Source of the DNA: Amarolinea aalborgensis
GTDB taxonomy: Bacteria > Chloroflexota > Anaerolineae > SSC4 > Amarolineaceae
Assembly: GCF_900491745.1 (NCBI RefSeq)
Contig: NZ_UETR01000018.1
Location: forward strand, 1 to 64,000
Direction of reading: 5' to 3'
Length of the DNA: 64,000 nucleotides
The first letter of the stretch is position 1; the number at the start of each line of letters is the position of its first letter. Shown in pieces: positions 34,857 through 44,018 of this stretch. The position numbers and the translations under genes are program-made. Under the pieces are notes generated by a model that made no database searches, was not told the origin of the DNA, and worked only from the letters and a program-made list of their open reading frames with translations.

Positions 34857-35127
34857 ACTTCTCCTCCGTTTCCAGTTCATACTTGTATCAGGATTCCTCC
34901 GTCTGAACCACACTGCACCATTCCGAGGTTGGAACGTATGACGGTGCCACCGGTCAGGCCGCCAAGCTGGGTCAGGCGCCTGGGGGTTGCGGCCAAGAAC
35001 GTCACGCGGACGGCGCCAACCAATCACGGGTGCTACTCGGAGACGACCAGTGGGCTGTCCCGGTCAGCCGGTCTCCTGACCGGTCGGTGCGCCTATGCCC
35101 GGCGCAATCCGCGGCGTCCATAAGACG
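34857..35127. other. Intergenic spacer
   Basis: No gene supported. It contains the leader of the SH3b lipoprotein gene; no convincing promoter could be chosen. Confidence 0.4.
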
Positions 35128-37839
35128 TCAGTGGATTCGCAGGATTAACAGGCCATCCTCTCCATCAGCGACATAGATCACTGTGCCTGCCACAGCCACG
35201 CCAAGGGCATTATACCCCGGCGTATCATAGGTGCCGCGGTACACAGGGCTTGCCGGCCTACTCACATCAATGATCTGCAACCCGTCCCCGTCGGCGACGT
35301 AGGTCAGACCGCCGGCCACGGCAACGCCGAAGGCGTACCCCGGCGTGTCGTAACCGCCGCGACCCACGGGGTTGGCCGGGTCGCTCACGTCGATGATCTG
35401 CAACCCGCTGTCCCCGTCAGCGACGTAGGCCAGGTTTCCGGCCATGGCAACGCCACGGGCATAACCGGGCGTGTCATAGCCGCCGCGGCGCATAGGGTTG
35501 GCCGGGTCGCTCACGTCAATGATCTGCAACCCGCTGTCCCCGTCAGTGACGTAGGCCAGGTTTCCGGCCACAGCAACGCCACGGGCATAACCGGGCGTGT
35601 CAAAGCCACCGCGGCGCATAGGGTCGGCCGGGTCGGCCACGTCAATGATCTGCAACCCGCTGTCCCCGTCGGCGACGTGGGCTAGGTTGCCGGCCACGGC
35701 AACGCCACGGGCATACACTGGCGTGTCATAGCCGCCGCGGCGCACGGGGTTGGCCGGGTTGCTGACGTCAATGATCTGCAACCCACTGTCCCCGTCGGCG
35801 ACGTAGGCCAGGCTTCCGGCCACAGTAACGTCATAGGAACGCCCTGACGTGTCATAACCGCTGCGGCGCACCGGGTTGGCCGGATCGCTGACGTCGATGA
35901 TCTGCAACCCGCTGCCATACTCGGCGACGTAGGCCAGGCTGCCGGCTGCAGTAATGTCATAGGAACGCCCCGCTGCGTCATAGCCGCCGCGGCGCACCGG
36001 GTTGGCCGGATCGCTGACGTCGATAATCTGCAACCCGCTGTCCCCGTCGGCGACGTAGACAAGGCTGCCGGCCACGTTCACGTGGAGGGCAGTGCCTGGC
36101 GTGTCATAGCCGCCGCGGCGCACGGGGTTGGCCGCGTTGCTAACGTCGATGATCTGCAACCCGCTCTCCCCGTCGGCGACGTAGGCCAGAACACCGGCTA
36201 CGGCAACGCCGAAGGCATAACCTGGCGTGTCATAGCCGCCGAGGTGCACGGGGTTGGCCGGATTGCTGACGTCGATAATCTGCAGGCCACTGGCCTCGTC
36301 GGCGACGTAGGCCAGACCGCTAGCCACAGCGACAGCGAGGGCGTTGCCCGGCGTGTCATAGCCGCCGCGGCGCACGGGGTTGGCCGGATTGCTGACGTCG
36401 ATGATCTGCAGGCCACTGGCCTCGTCGGCGACGTAGGCCAGACCGCTAGCCACAGCGACAGCGAGGGCGTTGCCCGGCGTGTCATAGCCGCCGCGGCGCA
36501 CGGGGTTGGCCGGGTTGCTGACGTCGATGATCTGCAACCCGCTCACGCCGTCGGCGACGTAGGCCAGGCCGCTCGCCACTATCACGTCCAAAGCAATCCC
36601 CGGCGTATCGTAAGCGCCGCGTAAGGTGGGGTTGACCGGGTTGCTGACGTCAATGATCTGTAGCCCGCTGCTTCCATCATCCACATAGGCTAGGTCTCCC
36701 ACGACATTGACACCCTCAACCAATTCGGGCAAGACGGGACTCCGCCCGACCTGCATAGGATGAGCCGGGTCACGGACATCAACAATCACCAGCCGCGGTC
36801 CGACTCCAGCGTAGACATAACTTCCCTGCGCTTCTACTGCCACAACGCTACCTCCTATTTGCCCGACTAGCTCGACTAAGAGTGTAGGTATGGGCGTTGA
36901 AGTCGGCGTATTTGTCGGCCTGAGCGTTGGAGTCTTCGTCGGCATGTTCGTTTGGGTCGGTGTGTTTGTCGGCGTCGGCGTCCATGTCATGATGCGGCCG
37001 ACGCCAGGTAGATAGACATCCGGCGGCGTTGGGGTGACGGTGGGCGTTGGGGTGACAGTTGGCGTCTTTGTCGGCGTCGGGGTAACGGTTGTCGTCTTGG
37101 TGGGCGTTGGGGTTTTGGTCGGAGTTGCTGTGGGCGTGGACGTCGGCGGCAGGTACTGAATCTCCAGTTTCGGACGCAGCCCCGGTGGACTGCCACAGTC
37201 GCTGACGCTGCAGTCCTTCGACCAGAACGCGCGCTCATGCTGCCCGGCCGTCTCGTCCCCGCGCAGGAGCAGGCTCAGCTCACTCTGCCCGGCCGTGTTG
37301 GCGCTCTGCACCAAGTCCTTCAAGTCCCACGTGTACCAGGTGAATTGGCCGCCCACCGTAGTCGTCGCCGCCGGCGTCGCGTTCCACGAAAGCTGCAGAT
37401 GTTGGTTCCAGGTGATGGCTTCCGGCCAACTGCTGCTGTTGATGCGATAGACCGCAATGGGCATCGGCGCGGCCCCTGACGTAGTGGCCGACAGATAGAG
37501 CTGCAGCCTGGCGCTTTGGATCAGACTGCCTTGCGGGATGCCGCGGAGGTCGAAACGCAGCAGGCTGCGTTCCACTAGGTAGCTATCCGACTCACTATAG
37601 CCAACCCAAAAATTACGGCGTACTGCAAATGCTTCGTTGGAGTGTCCCGATGCCACGTAGGTGTCCGCAACGGCCGCCAGGGAGACCACGGTATCCGCGT
37701 CATGACTGTCAGCGGCTGACACGCGTGCATTCGCACCAATCATACCGCTCAAAAGAAGCGCGGCGGTAATCAGCCGAAGGAGCCATCTTGCTGCCAGCGC
37801 AGCCATGCCCATGTGCGTGAGCGATGTCAGTATCTGCAT
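35128..37839 (-). CDS. Large exported DNRLRE-LVIVD repeat protein
   Basis: About 903 residues. A signal peptide (LITAALLLSGMIGANARVSAA) is followed by a DNRLRE/CBM96-like beta domain (VADTYVASGHSNEAF, LLRFDLRGIPQGSLIQSARLQLYLS). A ~70-residue TPTPTKTPT linker interrupted by VYLPGVGRIM follows. Then come about thirteen 42-residue LVIVD repeats of the form SGLQIIDVSNPANPVRRGGYDTPGxAxxVAVAGxLAYVADG. Neighbouring repeats are nearly identical at DNA level. Probably a surface adhesin or fibrous propeller; the ligand is unknown. The ATG at 37839 lies inside the end of the kinase gene, so translation is coupled; a TTG at 37851 is the alternative. Confidence 0.85.
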   Translation of the reverse strand: MQILTSLTHMGMAALAARWLLRLITAALLLSGMIGANARVSAADSHDADTVVSLAAVADTYVASGHSNEAFAVRRNFWVGYSESDSYLVERSLLRFDLRGIPQGSLIQSARLQLYLSATTSGAAPMPIAVYRINSSSWPEAITWNQHLQLSWNATPAATTTVGGQFTWYTWDLKDLVQSANTAGQSELSLLLRGDETAGQHERAFWSKDCSVSDCGSPPGLRPKLEIQYLPPTSTPTATPTKTPTPTKTTTVTPTPTKTPTVTPTPTVTPTPPDVYLPGVGRIMTWTPTPTNTPTQTNMPTKTPTLRPTNTPTSTPIPTLLVELVGQIGGSVVAVEAQGSYVYAGVGPRLVIVDVRDPAHPMQVGRSPVLPELVEGVNVVGDLAYVDDGSSGLQIIDVSNPVNPTLRGAYDTPGIALDVIVASGLAYVADGVSGLQIIDVSNPANPVRRGGYDTPGNALAVAVASGLAYVADEASGLQIIDVSNPANPVRRGGYDTPGNALAVAVASGLAYVADEASGLQIIDVSNPANPVHLGGYDTPGYAFGVAVAGVLAYVADGESGLQIIDVSNAANPVRRGGYDTPGTALHVNVAGSLVYVADGDSGLQIIDVSDPANPVRRGGYDAAGRSYDITAAGSLAYVAEYGSGLQIIDVSDPANPVRRSGYDTSGRSYDVTVAGSLAYVADGDSGLQIIDVSNPANPVRRGGYDTPVYARGVAVAGNLAHVADGDSGLQIIDVADPADPMRRGGFDTPGYARGVAVAGNLAYVTDGDSGLQIIDVSDPANPMRRGGYDTPGYARGVAMAGNLAYVADGDSGLQIIDVSDPANPVGRGGYDTPGYAFGVAVAGGLTYVADGDGLQIIDVSRPASPVYRGTYDTPGYNALGVAVAGTVIYVADGEDGLLILRIH
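36295..36546. repeat. Near-identical 126-bp tandem repeats in the LVIVD gene
   Basis: Two consecutive 126-bp units, starting with ctcgtcggcgacgtaggcc, differ only at a handful of positions, mainly near the end of the second unit. Other units of the same gene (35300-36680) are more diverged but still similar. This indicates recent unit duplication or homogenisation. Confidence 0.8.
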
Positions 37840-39515
37840 GCCCCCACGCAACCTCCAGGCGAATACCTGAAGTGGCGCGGCTCAGACTCCCGGCCAATCC
37901 GTGCACCTGTCGCCTTTTCGATCACCGCCACGGCCCACAGGTACACTCCCTTCTCCTTCTCTTTGGCAACAATGCCGGGCGCCCAGTCCAGGTCAATCGT
38001 CGTCTCTTGGGTCGTCACCGACGGAGCTGCGCCCAGGTGCTCCGTTGCTCCTTCGGCCCAAATGCGCACTTCGAACGCCTGGCCGGGCTGTAACTGCCCG
38101 AGATAATCCCACACAAACTTGATCTTGCCCGTGACATTCGCATTCTCCTGGGGCTCACTCGGCACAGGCGCGGGTAATGGCGCCGGAGTCCGGGGGACAG
38201 GTCCGGTTGGAGAAGCCACAACAGTGCCGCCGCCGAAAGGTGTCGGGGGGCGGGTTGGCGGCGCCGCGGTGGTGGGTGGCGGCGCGATGGTTGAGGTCGG
38301 ATTGCCATCAGGAGTCGCGGTTGCTGCCTCGATCGCGGTCGCGGTGGTGGACGCCGCGCTGGGGGTGACGACGACCACTGGCGCCGTCGGTGTGTTCGTG
38401 GAAACCGCCGCTTTCGCCGTCGCCGTGGCGAGGGCCACGCGGGTTGCAGTCGGCGTGTGGGCCGGATTGCCATCACGGCTCAACACCACGGCCAGCGTCA
38501 CTGCGAGCAGCATGAGCACCCCAATGCCGCCGCCTGCCATCCACAGCCAGGCCGGCGCGGCGCGCGCAGCCGGGCGCGGGGTGGGAGGCGGCGTCGCGGC
38601 CGGCGGACGGCGCACCGGCGGCAGAATGGTCGTCTTGGCCGGCGCCGCGGCTGCGCGCGCAGGGGCGGCCGTAGGCTGCAAGGCCGCGCGCAAGGCGCTG
38701 GCATCTGGGTAACGCGCCGACGGCTGCTTGGACAGGGCCTGCAGAACGACGCGATCCAGCCAGGCCGGAATCCCGCGCACGCGCTGGCCGAGGGCCACCG
38801 GCGTTCCCTGTTTGATGAGGAGGGCGTTATGAATCTGGTCGCTGATAGACTCTTCAGCCCGGAAATCGAGATAGCTCCCCCCAGCGATCATCCGGTAGAG
38901 CATCGCGCCGAGGGCATAGACATCCACACGCGGATCGTCACGCACGCCATCCAACTGCTCCGGCGCCATGTAGGTCAACGTGCCGCCCGCAAACCCACTC
39001 GACGTCCCCCAGGAGCGGGCGACCGCGGTGGAGGAGACGTGGGCAATGCCAAAATCGGTCACTTTGGCCTGACCGTCCGCGCCAAAGAGGATGTTGGCCG
39101 GCTTGATGTCGCAATGAACGATGCCGCGACTGTGGGTGTGCGCCAGCCCCGCGCAGACCTGATCCATGATGACCAGCGCATCGTTGACCGTCAGCGGCCC
39201 CGCGGCCAGCCGTTCGTCCAACGATCCGCCGGGGCAATACTCCATAGCCAGGTAGTAATAACCGCGGTCGGAGAACACGTCGTAGAGTTCGACGACGTTT
39301 GGATGGCGCAGCTGCAAGGCTGCGCGTCCTTCCACCAGGAAACGGCGCACCATCTGATCGTCATCGGCCAGGGCCGGGTTCATCTCCTTGATCGCGACTG
39401 CGCGGCCGATCAGCGTATCACGTGCCAGGTAGACAAAACCAAAGCCGCCTCGACCGAGCACCCGCTCGATGAGGTATTTGCCATTCAACAACGATTCATT
39501 GGCTTTGAGTGCCAT
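37827..39515 (-). CDS. Transmembrane serine/threonine protein kinase
   Basis: 562 residues. Kinase domain at ~10-275: P-loop LGRGGFGFVYLA, AIKEMNP (Lys), catalytic HCDIKPANILF (Cys replaces the usual Arg of HRD), DFG in VTDFGIAH, and APEQL. A Thr/Pro/Ala juxtamembrane region follows, then one membrane helix (~325-347, WLWMAGGGIGVLMLLAVTLAVVL). An outer Thr/Pro linker leads to an extracellular C-terminal beta domain (GKIKFVWDYLGQLQPGQAFEVRIWAEG), not PASTA. It phosphorylates unknown targets in response to an external cue. The downstream LVIVD gene overlaps its end, pairing sensor and surface protein. HCD kinases are often still active. Confidence 0.9.
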   Translation of the reverse strand: MALKANESLLNGKYLIERVLGRGGFGFVYLARDTLIGRAVAIKEMNPALADDDQMVRRFLVEGRAALQLRHPNVVELYDVFSDRGYYYLAMEYCPGGSLDERLAAGPLTVNDALVIMDQVCAGLAHTHSRGIVHCDIKPANILFGADGQAKVTDFGIAHVSSTAVARSWGTSSGFAGGTLTYMAPEQLDGVRDDPRVDVYALGAMLYRMIAGGSYLDFRAEESISDQIHNALLIKQGTPVALGQRVRGIPAWLDRVVLQALSKQPSARYPDASALRAALQPTAAPARAAAAPAKTTILPPVRRPPAATPPPTPRPAARAAPAWLWMAGGGIGVLMLLAVTLAVVLSRDGNPAHTPTATRVALATATAKAAVSTNTPTAPVVVVTPSAASTTATAIEAATATPDGNPTSTIAPPPTTAAPPTRPPTPFGGGTVVASPTGPVPRTPAPLPAPVPSEPQENANVTGKIKFVWDYLGQLQPGQAFEVRIWAEGATEHLGAAPSVTTQETTIDLDWAPGIVAKEKEKGVYLWAVAVIEKATGARIGRESEPRHFRYSPGGCVGACRY

Positions 39516-39542
39516 TGGGCGTCTCCGGGGACGGGTATAGGC

Positions 39543-39562
39543 CGTGACCTGATGTGGTCACG
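39543..39562. promoter_or_regulatory. Palindromic candidate operator upstream of the kinase gene
   Basis: Perfect palindrome CGTGACC-tgatgt-GGTCACG, 28 nt before the kinase start codon. The 14-bp symmetric arms with a 6-bp centre suit a dimeric regulator; none can be named. Confidence 0.35.
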
Positions 39563-39784
39563 CCTGACAAACGGCGAGATAGGAAAACACCAAGCCCGCC
39601 GGGCCATCTGCTTGGTCGTTGCCGCACGAACGCAGGGCCGCCAACGGGGGGATGACTCACGCATCAGTGTAACTGTCCCTGGGGATGATGCAGGCCGTGA
39701 GCGCGCCGTCCTCGTGCGGCTCGTTCCGTCTCAGTATAGAACAGGATGCTTTGCCTGTCAACGTAGCCGCGCCGCCGCGCCGCC

Positions 39785-40198
39785 GGGTGCATTTCAAACT
39801 GGGGGCGCGTCGGGCGATTGAAATCGCTGCAACCCCTGCAAAGCCCAGCCTTCGTGGGCTGCGCCCCCAAACTGAAACCACACAACCTTTTTGGGGGGCC
39901 CAGGGCGAACCTGACCGGGCGAAACAGGAACCTCTGCGCTCGATCCTCAGGCCATGATCCTAAACGCGGCATCGTGAGTGGCGCCGCTACCTTCGTAAGG
40001 AATGGGCTTGTCCCGTAGGGACGCCTGACCTTAGCCGGGGCGCCCTCATTCAATCGTCCCTACGGGACGACGGCGCGGGGGGTGTCATCGGTCTCAAGTC
40101 AAGGCGTCCCTACGGGACGATTGCATTTCAATCCTGGCGGGAAGCGATCTGAGCTTACGCCAACGGCTCAGCGATTGCCCCCAAACTGAAATGCACCC
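39785..40198. mobile_element. MITE-like non-autonomous element, 414 bp
   Basis: Terminal inverted repeats begin GGGTGCATTTCA at both ends (18 of the first 22 positions agree) and are flanked by the direct repeat GCGCCGCC (39777-39784 and 40199-40206). Inside are three GTCCC-TAC/GTA-GGGAC palindromes and the block ccttcgtgggctgcgcccccaaact. No open frame of interest. It fills most of the 892-bp gap 39516-40407. A truncated relative is at 26031-26528. Confidence 0.75.
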
Positions 40199-40251
40199 GC
40201 GCCGCCGACAGGGCCAGCCCGCGCTGCGGGTTCCGCATCACCATGCGCAAT

Positions 40252-40280
40252 TTCCCACAATTGGCGCACAAGGGTATACT
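40252..40280 (+). promoter_or_regulatory. Putative promoter of the SDR gene
   Basis: TTCCCA, 17-bp spacer, TATACT, about 125 nt before the ATG and just outside the right end of the MITE. Confidence 0.35.
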
Positions 40281-40407
40281 CGGATGGCGCGGAGTGCAAC
40301 CATGACCATCTCCGCAGCCGCCCTGGTAAGCCATGCGCTGACCAGTGGGGCAGGCATCGGGTGGTCGCCCGCGGCAACCCGGACAACATCGAAAGGAAAC
40401 TTACCTT

Positions 40408-41307
40408 ATGTCAGTAGACTCACCACGCGTCGCCATGATCACAGGCGGGAATAGCGGCATTGGATTTGCCACCGCTACCAAGCTGGCGGCGCATGGCTTT
40501 CATGTCATCATGGCCTCGCGCAACCAACAGACCAGCGCGCAGGCCATCGCACGGATTCGGGCGCGTCAACCGGACGCCCGCGTCGAGTCCATCCCGCTTG
40601 ACCTGGCGTCATTCGCATCGGTGCGGCAGTGCGCGGTCGCCTTTCAGGCCAAAGGCTATCCGCTGCACGTCTTGATCAACAACGCGGGCGGATCAATCCC
40701 CGGCAAGCAAGCCAGGTTCACGGCCGACGGGTTCGAGATGACGTTTGGCACGAATCATCTCGGACACTTTCTGTTCACCAATCTCCTGCTCGATAACCTG
40801 ACGCGGTCGGCCCCGGCGCGCGTGATCACGGTATCCTCGCAGTTGCACAACCCTCAATACGCGGGCGGCAAGCCGCCGGATTTCGATTACGACAACTTGA
40901 AAGGGGAGAAATACTACGACGCCAATGTCTTTTACCGGAACTCGAAGCTGGCAAACATGTGGTTCACGTATGAGCTGCAGCGCCGGCTGACCGGTACAGG
41001 CGTCACCTCGAACGCGGTGTGTCCAGGCTTCGTGCCGGAGGCCATCGCCGACCGCCGGACGTCGCCGGTCGAGCGCTTCCTGTACAAGCAGATCCTGGCG
41101 CGCATGCCCTTTGCACGTTCGCTGGAGCAGGCTTCCACGTCGTATATGATCGCGGCCACCGATCCTGGCCTGGAAGGCGTCGGCGGCAAGTTCATCGTGG
41201 ATGGCAAGGAGAGACGTTCAAGCGAGGAATCTTACGACGAACAAAAAGCGCGGCGTTTGTGGGATGCGAGCTGGGCCTGGTGCGGTCTCAACGTCATTGA
41301 TCCCTGA
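40408..41307 (+). CDS. Short-chain dehydrogenase/reductase (retinol-dehydrogenase-like)
   Basis: 299 residues, Rossmann fold NAD(P)-dependent oxidoreductase. The cofactor motif is TGGNSGIGFATA (residues ~11-22), followed by VLINNAGG, a catalytic Ser in VITVSSQLHN, and the YxxxK signature as YRNSKLANMW. The basic residue in MASRNQ after strand 2 suggests NADP. The insert YDNLKGEKYYDAN before the active-site Tyr is characteristic of the retinol dehydrogenase/WW-domain oxidoreductase-like subgroup. The substrate is unknown. ATG at 40408 begins the conserved N-terminus; the longer frame to 40345 has no support. Single-gene transcript. Confidence 0.9.
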   Translation: MSVDSPRVAMITGGNSGIGFATATKLAAHGFHVIMASRNQQTSAQAIARIRARQPDARVESIPLDLASFASVRQCAVAFQAKGYPLHVLINNAGGSIPGKQARFTADGFEMTFGTNHLGHFLFTNLLLDNLTRSAPARVITVSSQLHNPQYAGGKPPDFDYDNLKGEKYYDANVFYRNSKLANMWFTYELQRRLTGTGVTSNAVCPGFVPEAIADRRTSPVERFLYKQILARMPFARSLEQASTSYMIAATDPGLEGVGGKFIVDGKERRSSEESYDEQKARRLWDASWAWCGLNVIDP

Positions 41308-41610
41308 TGATCTGAATGTTCGATGTCCTCCTCCGGCCGATGAGGTTGCGCAGCGTCCGGTCGCGCGTCCACGGTTCGGCTGTACTCAGAAGCCATGGCA
41401 TTCGGCTAATGTACGACCGGCGGTATTCGTTGTCTAGCGCGGGTAAAGCCGGTGGCCTTGTTTGGGTTATGGTGTAGCGCCAAGTCTACGAGAATACGCG
41501 GCGCCCCTTTCAGGCGCCAGAGTCTCAATCTCTGCGGGGGTCTCGCCATAAATTGAAACCTCGTGTATAATGGGCGCTGGACAAGATTCGCTGCTTGAGG
41601 AGGTGTCACC
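41308..41610 (+). promoter_or_regulatory. 303-bp spacer with a promoter-like -10 for the toxin-antitoxin pair
   Basis: TATAAT at 41566-41571 preceded by TG, about 40 nt before the antitoxin start; a good -35 is not evident (extended -10 type). The rest of the spacer shows no gene. Confidence 0.4.
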
Positions 41611-41865
41611 ATGGAAGCCACGATGACGGCGATCGAATTGACCGGAACTGTGAACGAGCGCCGTCAACTGCAACTGGATGAGCTGCTGCCCATCTTCGGC
41701 CCCAAGCGGGTGCGGGTGATTGTGCTCTATTCCCCCACAGACGAGTGGGAAGAAACCGAGTGGTTGGCTGCCGCAGCCCGCAATCCTGCGTTTGCGTTTC
41801 TCAAAGATGCGGAGGAAGATATCTACTCTTTGAGCGATGGGAAGCCATTCCGTGACGAAGCATAA
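41611..41865 (+). CDS. Antitoxin of a MazF-type pair
   Basis: 84 residues, acidic. The N-terminal beta-rich part (TAIELTGTVNERRQLQLDELLP) resembles small AbrB/Phd-like DNA-binding antitoxins. The C-terminal tail (NPAFAFLKDAEEDIYSLSDG) is typical of antitoxins that wrap around PemK/MazF toxins. GGAGGTG lies 5 nt before ATG. The next gene starts 14 nt before its stop. It probably autoregulates the operon with the toxin. Assignment rests on context and composition. Confidence 0.75.
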   Translation: MEATMTAIELTGTVNERRQLQLDELLPIFGPKRVRVIVLYSPTDEWEETEWLAAAARNPAFAFLKDAEEDIYSLSDGKPFRDEA

Positions 41866-42196
41866 AGTCGTTCTCGTCCCGTTTCCTTTCGATGACCTTT
41901 CCAGCAGCAAGGTCCGCCCTGCCGTTTGTCTCACCGATCCCATTGGGCCGCATAGACACGTGATCCTGGCTTTTGTCACGAGCCGAATTCCAGACAAACT
42001 CCTGGAAACCGATTTGGTTATTGACGCGCGTAGGTCGGACTTCAGAGCAACGGGACTCCAGGTTTCATCCACCCTTCAGTTACACCGTTTGATGACAGCC
42101 ACAACTTCCCTGCTGCAACGCGAGTTGGGTGTCTTATCGCCTGCCATGCAGGCTCAGGTGAACGCGCGCCTTCGTAAGGTGTTTGGTATAGCGTAA
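41852..42196 (+). CDS. mazF: MazF/PemK-family endoribonuclease toxin
   Basis: 114 residues from a GTG at 41852 (an ATG at 41837 is also in frame). The family start VVLVPFPFDDLSSSKVRPAVCL has the conserved PFPF(D/T)D and K-RPA motifs; ILAFVTSR and STLQLHRLMTAT with the catalytic-site Ser/Thr follow. MazF toxins cut mRNA at short sequences and are blocked by the partner antitoxin encoded just upstream with a 14-nt overlap. Length and motifs match intact members. Confidence 0.88.
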   Translation: MTKHKVVLVPFPFDDLSSSKVRPAVCLTDPIGPHRHVILAFVTSRIPDKLLETDLVIDARRSDFRATGLQVSSTLQLHRLMTATTSLLQRELGVLSPAMQAQVNARLRKVFGIA

Positions 42197-42199
42197 CCG

Positions 42200-43840
42200 T
42201 TACGCCGATAGCTCTCCGTACACCACCTTCCCATCTAGCACTGTCGCTATTACCTGCGTCTGCAGAATCTCCTCAGCCGGGCACGTGAAGATGTCGCGGT
42301 CGAGCACCACCAGGTCGGCCAGTTTGCCGGGGGTGATGGAACCCTTGCTTGCTTCTTCGCCGCTGGCAAAGGCCGCGCCCAGGGTGTAGGCGCGCACGGC
42401 CTCCGCAACGCTGATTCGCTCCTGCGGCTGCCAGCCGGCCGGGCCGGACGCGCCGTCGCCGCGACGCCGCGTCACTGCGGCGTGGATGCCGGCGAGCACG
42501 TCCGGCGCTTCGATCGGCGCGTCGGAGCCGAAGGCGAGGGTCACACCGGTGTCGAGCAGCGTGCGCCAGGCGTACGCGCCGCGCACGCGCGGTTCACCCC
42601 ACAGGCGGTCGGCGTTGAGCATATCGCTCGTCGCGTGGATTGGCTGCATGGAGGCGATGAGGCCCAACCGCGCGAGGCGCGGCGCGTCGTCCGCATGGAT
42701 GATCTGCACGTGCTCGACGCGGTGGCGCAGCGGCGGCCACGGCCGCGCCGGCAATGCCTGGCCGGTCTGCCATTCCGGCTCCGCGCCGCGCACGACCGCC
42801 AACGCATCCAGCACCTCGCGGTTGGCGCGGTCGCCGATGGCGTGGATCATCACGCTCAGGCCAGCCGCGCTGCACGCCAGCGCCTCTTCGGTAAACTCCT
42901 CCGGGTCCAGCGTGCAGACGCCGCGCCAGTCTGGCCGCCCGCGATACGGCTCCAACATCCACGCCGTCTGTGAGCCGAGCGCGCCATCCGCGAAGAATTT
43001 GACGCTGCCCACGCGCAGCCACTCGCTGCCGAAGCCGCTCTGCAGGCCCAAATCAATCGCGGCCTGGCGGCGGACGCGGGGAATGGTCTGGTTGACGCGC
43101 AGCCCCAACTCGCCGCGGCGCAGGAGCGCCTGGTAGGTGCGAAAGGCCAGCATCTCCGCGGTGTCGCTCGCCTCGTGGATGCCGGTCAGGCCGTTGGCCC
43201 AGGCCAGGTGGATGCCCTCCAGGGCGGCTGCGCCGCTCTCGTCCAGGCCAGGCTGCGCAACGACGTCGTCCAGCAGTTTGACCGCGTTCTCGCGCAGGAT
43301 GCCGGTCGGTTCGCCCGTCTGCGGGTCGCGCTCGATCACGCCATCGCCAGGGTCGGGCGTGGAGGCCGTGATGCCGGCCCGCGCCAGCGCCAGGCTGTTG
43401 ACCCACACCGAATGCCAGTCTTTGCTGTCCAGGGCCACGGGGCGCCGGGGCGCAACCTGGTCGAGCATCTGCCGCGTGGGCATGCCCTCCGGCCAGACGT
43501 TGGCGTCCCAACCGCCGCCGCGCAGCCAACGGCCCGGCGCGGTTTGGCCGGCCTTCTGCGCAATGACGGCCAGGGCTTCGGCCGCGCTCGGCGCGCCGGT
43601 CAGGTCCACCCAGCGCCGCTGCAAGGCCCAGCCGACAAAGTGAATGTGGGCATCAATGAATCCAGGCAGCAGCGTGCGGCCGCCCAGGTCGTGCGTCTGC
43701 GTGTCGGGGCCGGCCAGGTGACTCAAATCATCGCCCACGGCCAGGATGCGGTTGCCGGCCAGCGCGACCGCGCGCGCGGTGGGGCGATCCGCATCTTGCG
43801 TGTAAATGCGGGCATTGGTCAGGAGCATGGTTGGGTGCAT
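42200..43840 (-). CDS. Amidohydrolase family 3 (YtcJ-like)
   Basis: 546 residues. N-terminal small beta domain (LLTNARIYTQD, VALAGNRILAVGDD), then the TIM barrel with metal-binding DAHIHFVGWAL, the family segment LRGGGWDANVWPEGMPTRQMLD, ALDSKDWHSVWVNSLAL, HAIGDRANREVLDAL and RVEHVQIIH. FGSDAPIEAPDVLAGIHAAVT and the closing KLADLVVLDRDIF complete it. This YtcJ/AepA subgroup hydrolyses unknown amides or related compounds in the cytoplasm; no signal peptide. It is convergent with the toxin gene (3-nt gap). Two possible starts (43840 and 43828) differ by four residues. Confidence 0.9.
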   Translation of the reverse strand: MHPTMLLTNARIYTQDADRPTARAVALAGNRILAVGDDLSHLAGPDTQTHDLGGRTLLPGFIDAHIHFVGWALQRRWVDLTGAPSAAEALAVIAQKAGQTAPGRWLRGGGWDANVWPEGMPTRQMLDQVAPRRPVALDSKDWHSVWVNSLALARAGITASTPDPGDGVIERDPQTGEPTGILRENAVKLLDDVVAQPGLDESGAAALEGIHLAWANGLTGIHEASDTAEMLAFRTYQALLRRGELGLRVNQTIPRVRRQAAIDLGLQSGFGSEWLRVGSVKFFADGALGSQTAWMLEPYRGRPDWRGVCTLDPEEFTEEALACSAAGLSVMIHAIGDRANREVLDALAVVRGAEPEWQTGQALPARPWPPLRHRVEHVQIIHADDAPRLARLGLIASMQPIHATSDMLNADRLWGEPRVRGAYAWRTLLDTGVTLAFGSDAPIEAPDVLAGIHAAVTRRRGDGASGPAGWQPQERISVAEAVRAYTLGAAFASGEEASKGSITPGKLADLVVLDRDIFTCPAEEILQTQVIATVLDGKVVYGELSA

Positions 43841-43910
43841 GGCGGCTTACCTTGTGGTTTGCGTGTTCGTGTCTTGGTGCTGAAATTCTGGTACAGCGCG
43901 TAAGATATTC

Positions 43911-43968
43911 TCACACAAAGCCGCAGAGACACGAAAGAATCGGTTTGCGTCTCCGTGCCTTTGTGTCT
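43911..43968. repeat. Imperfect inverted repeat between parB and the amidohydrolase
   Basis: Arms of about 20 bp: ACACAAAGCCGCAGAGACAC and GCGTCTCCGTGCCTTTGTGT (reverse complement with a few mismatches). It belongs to the cacaaag-type motif also seen near 11867, 25981 and 29910, and lies where it could end the parAB transcript. Confidence 0.6.
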
Positions 43969-44018
43969 TGGTGTGAGTCATTTGGGTCTGGCTTGTCCGG
44001 AGTGGCAGGCGGGGTGAT

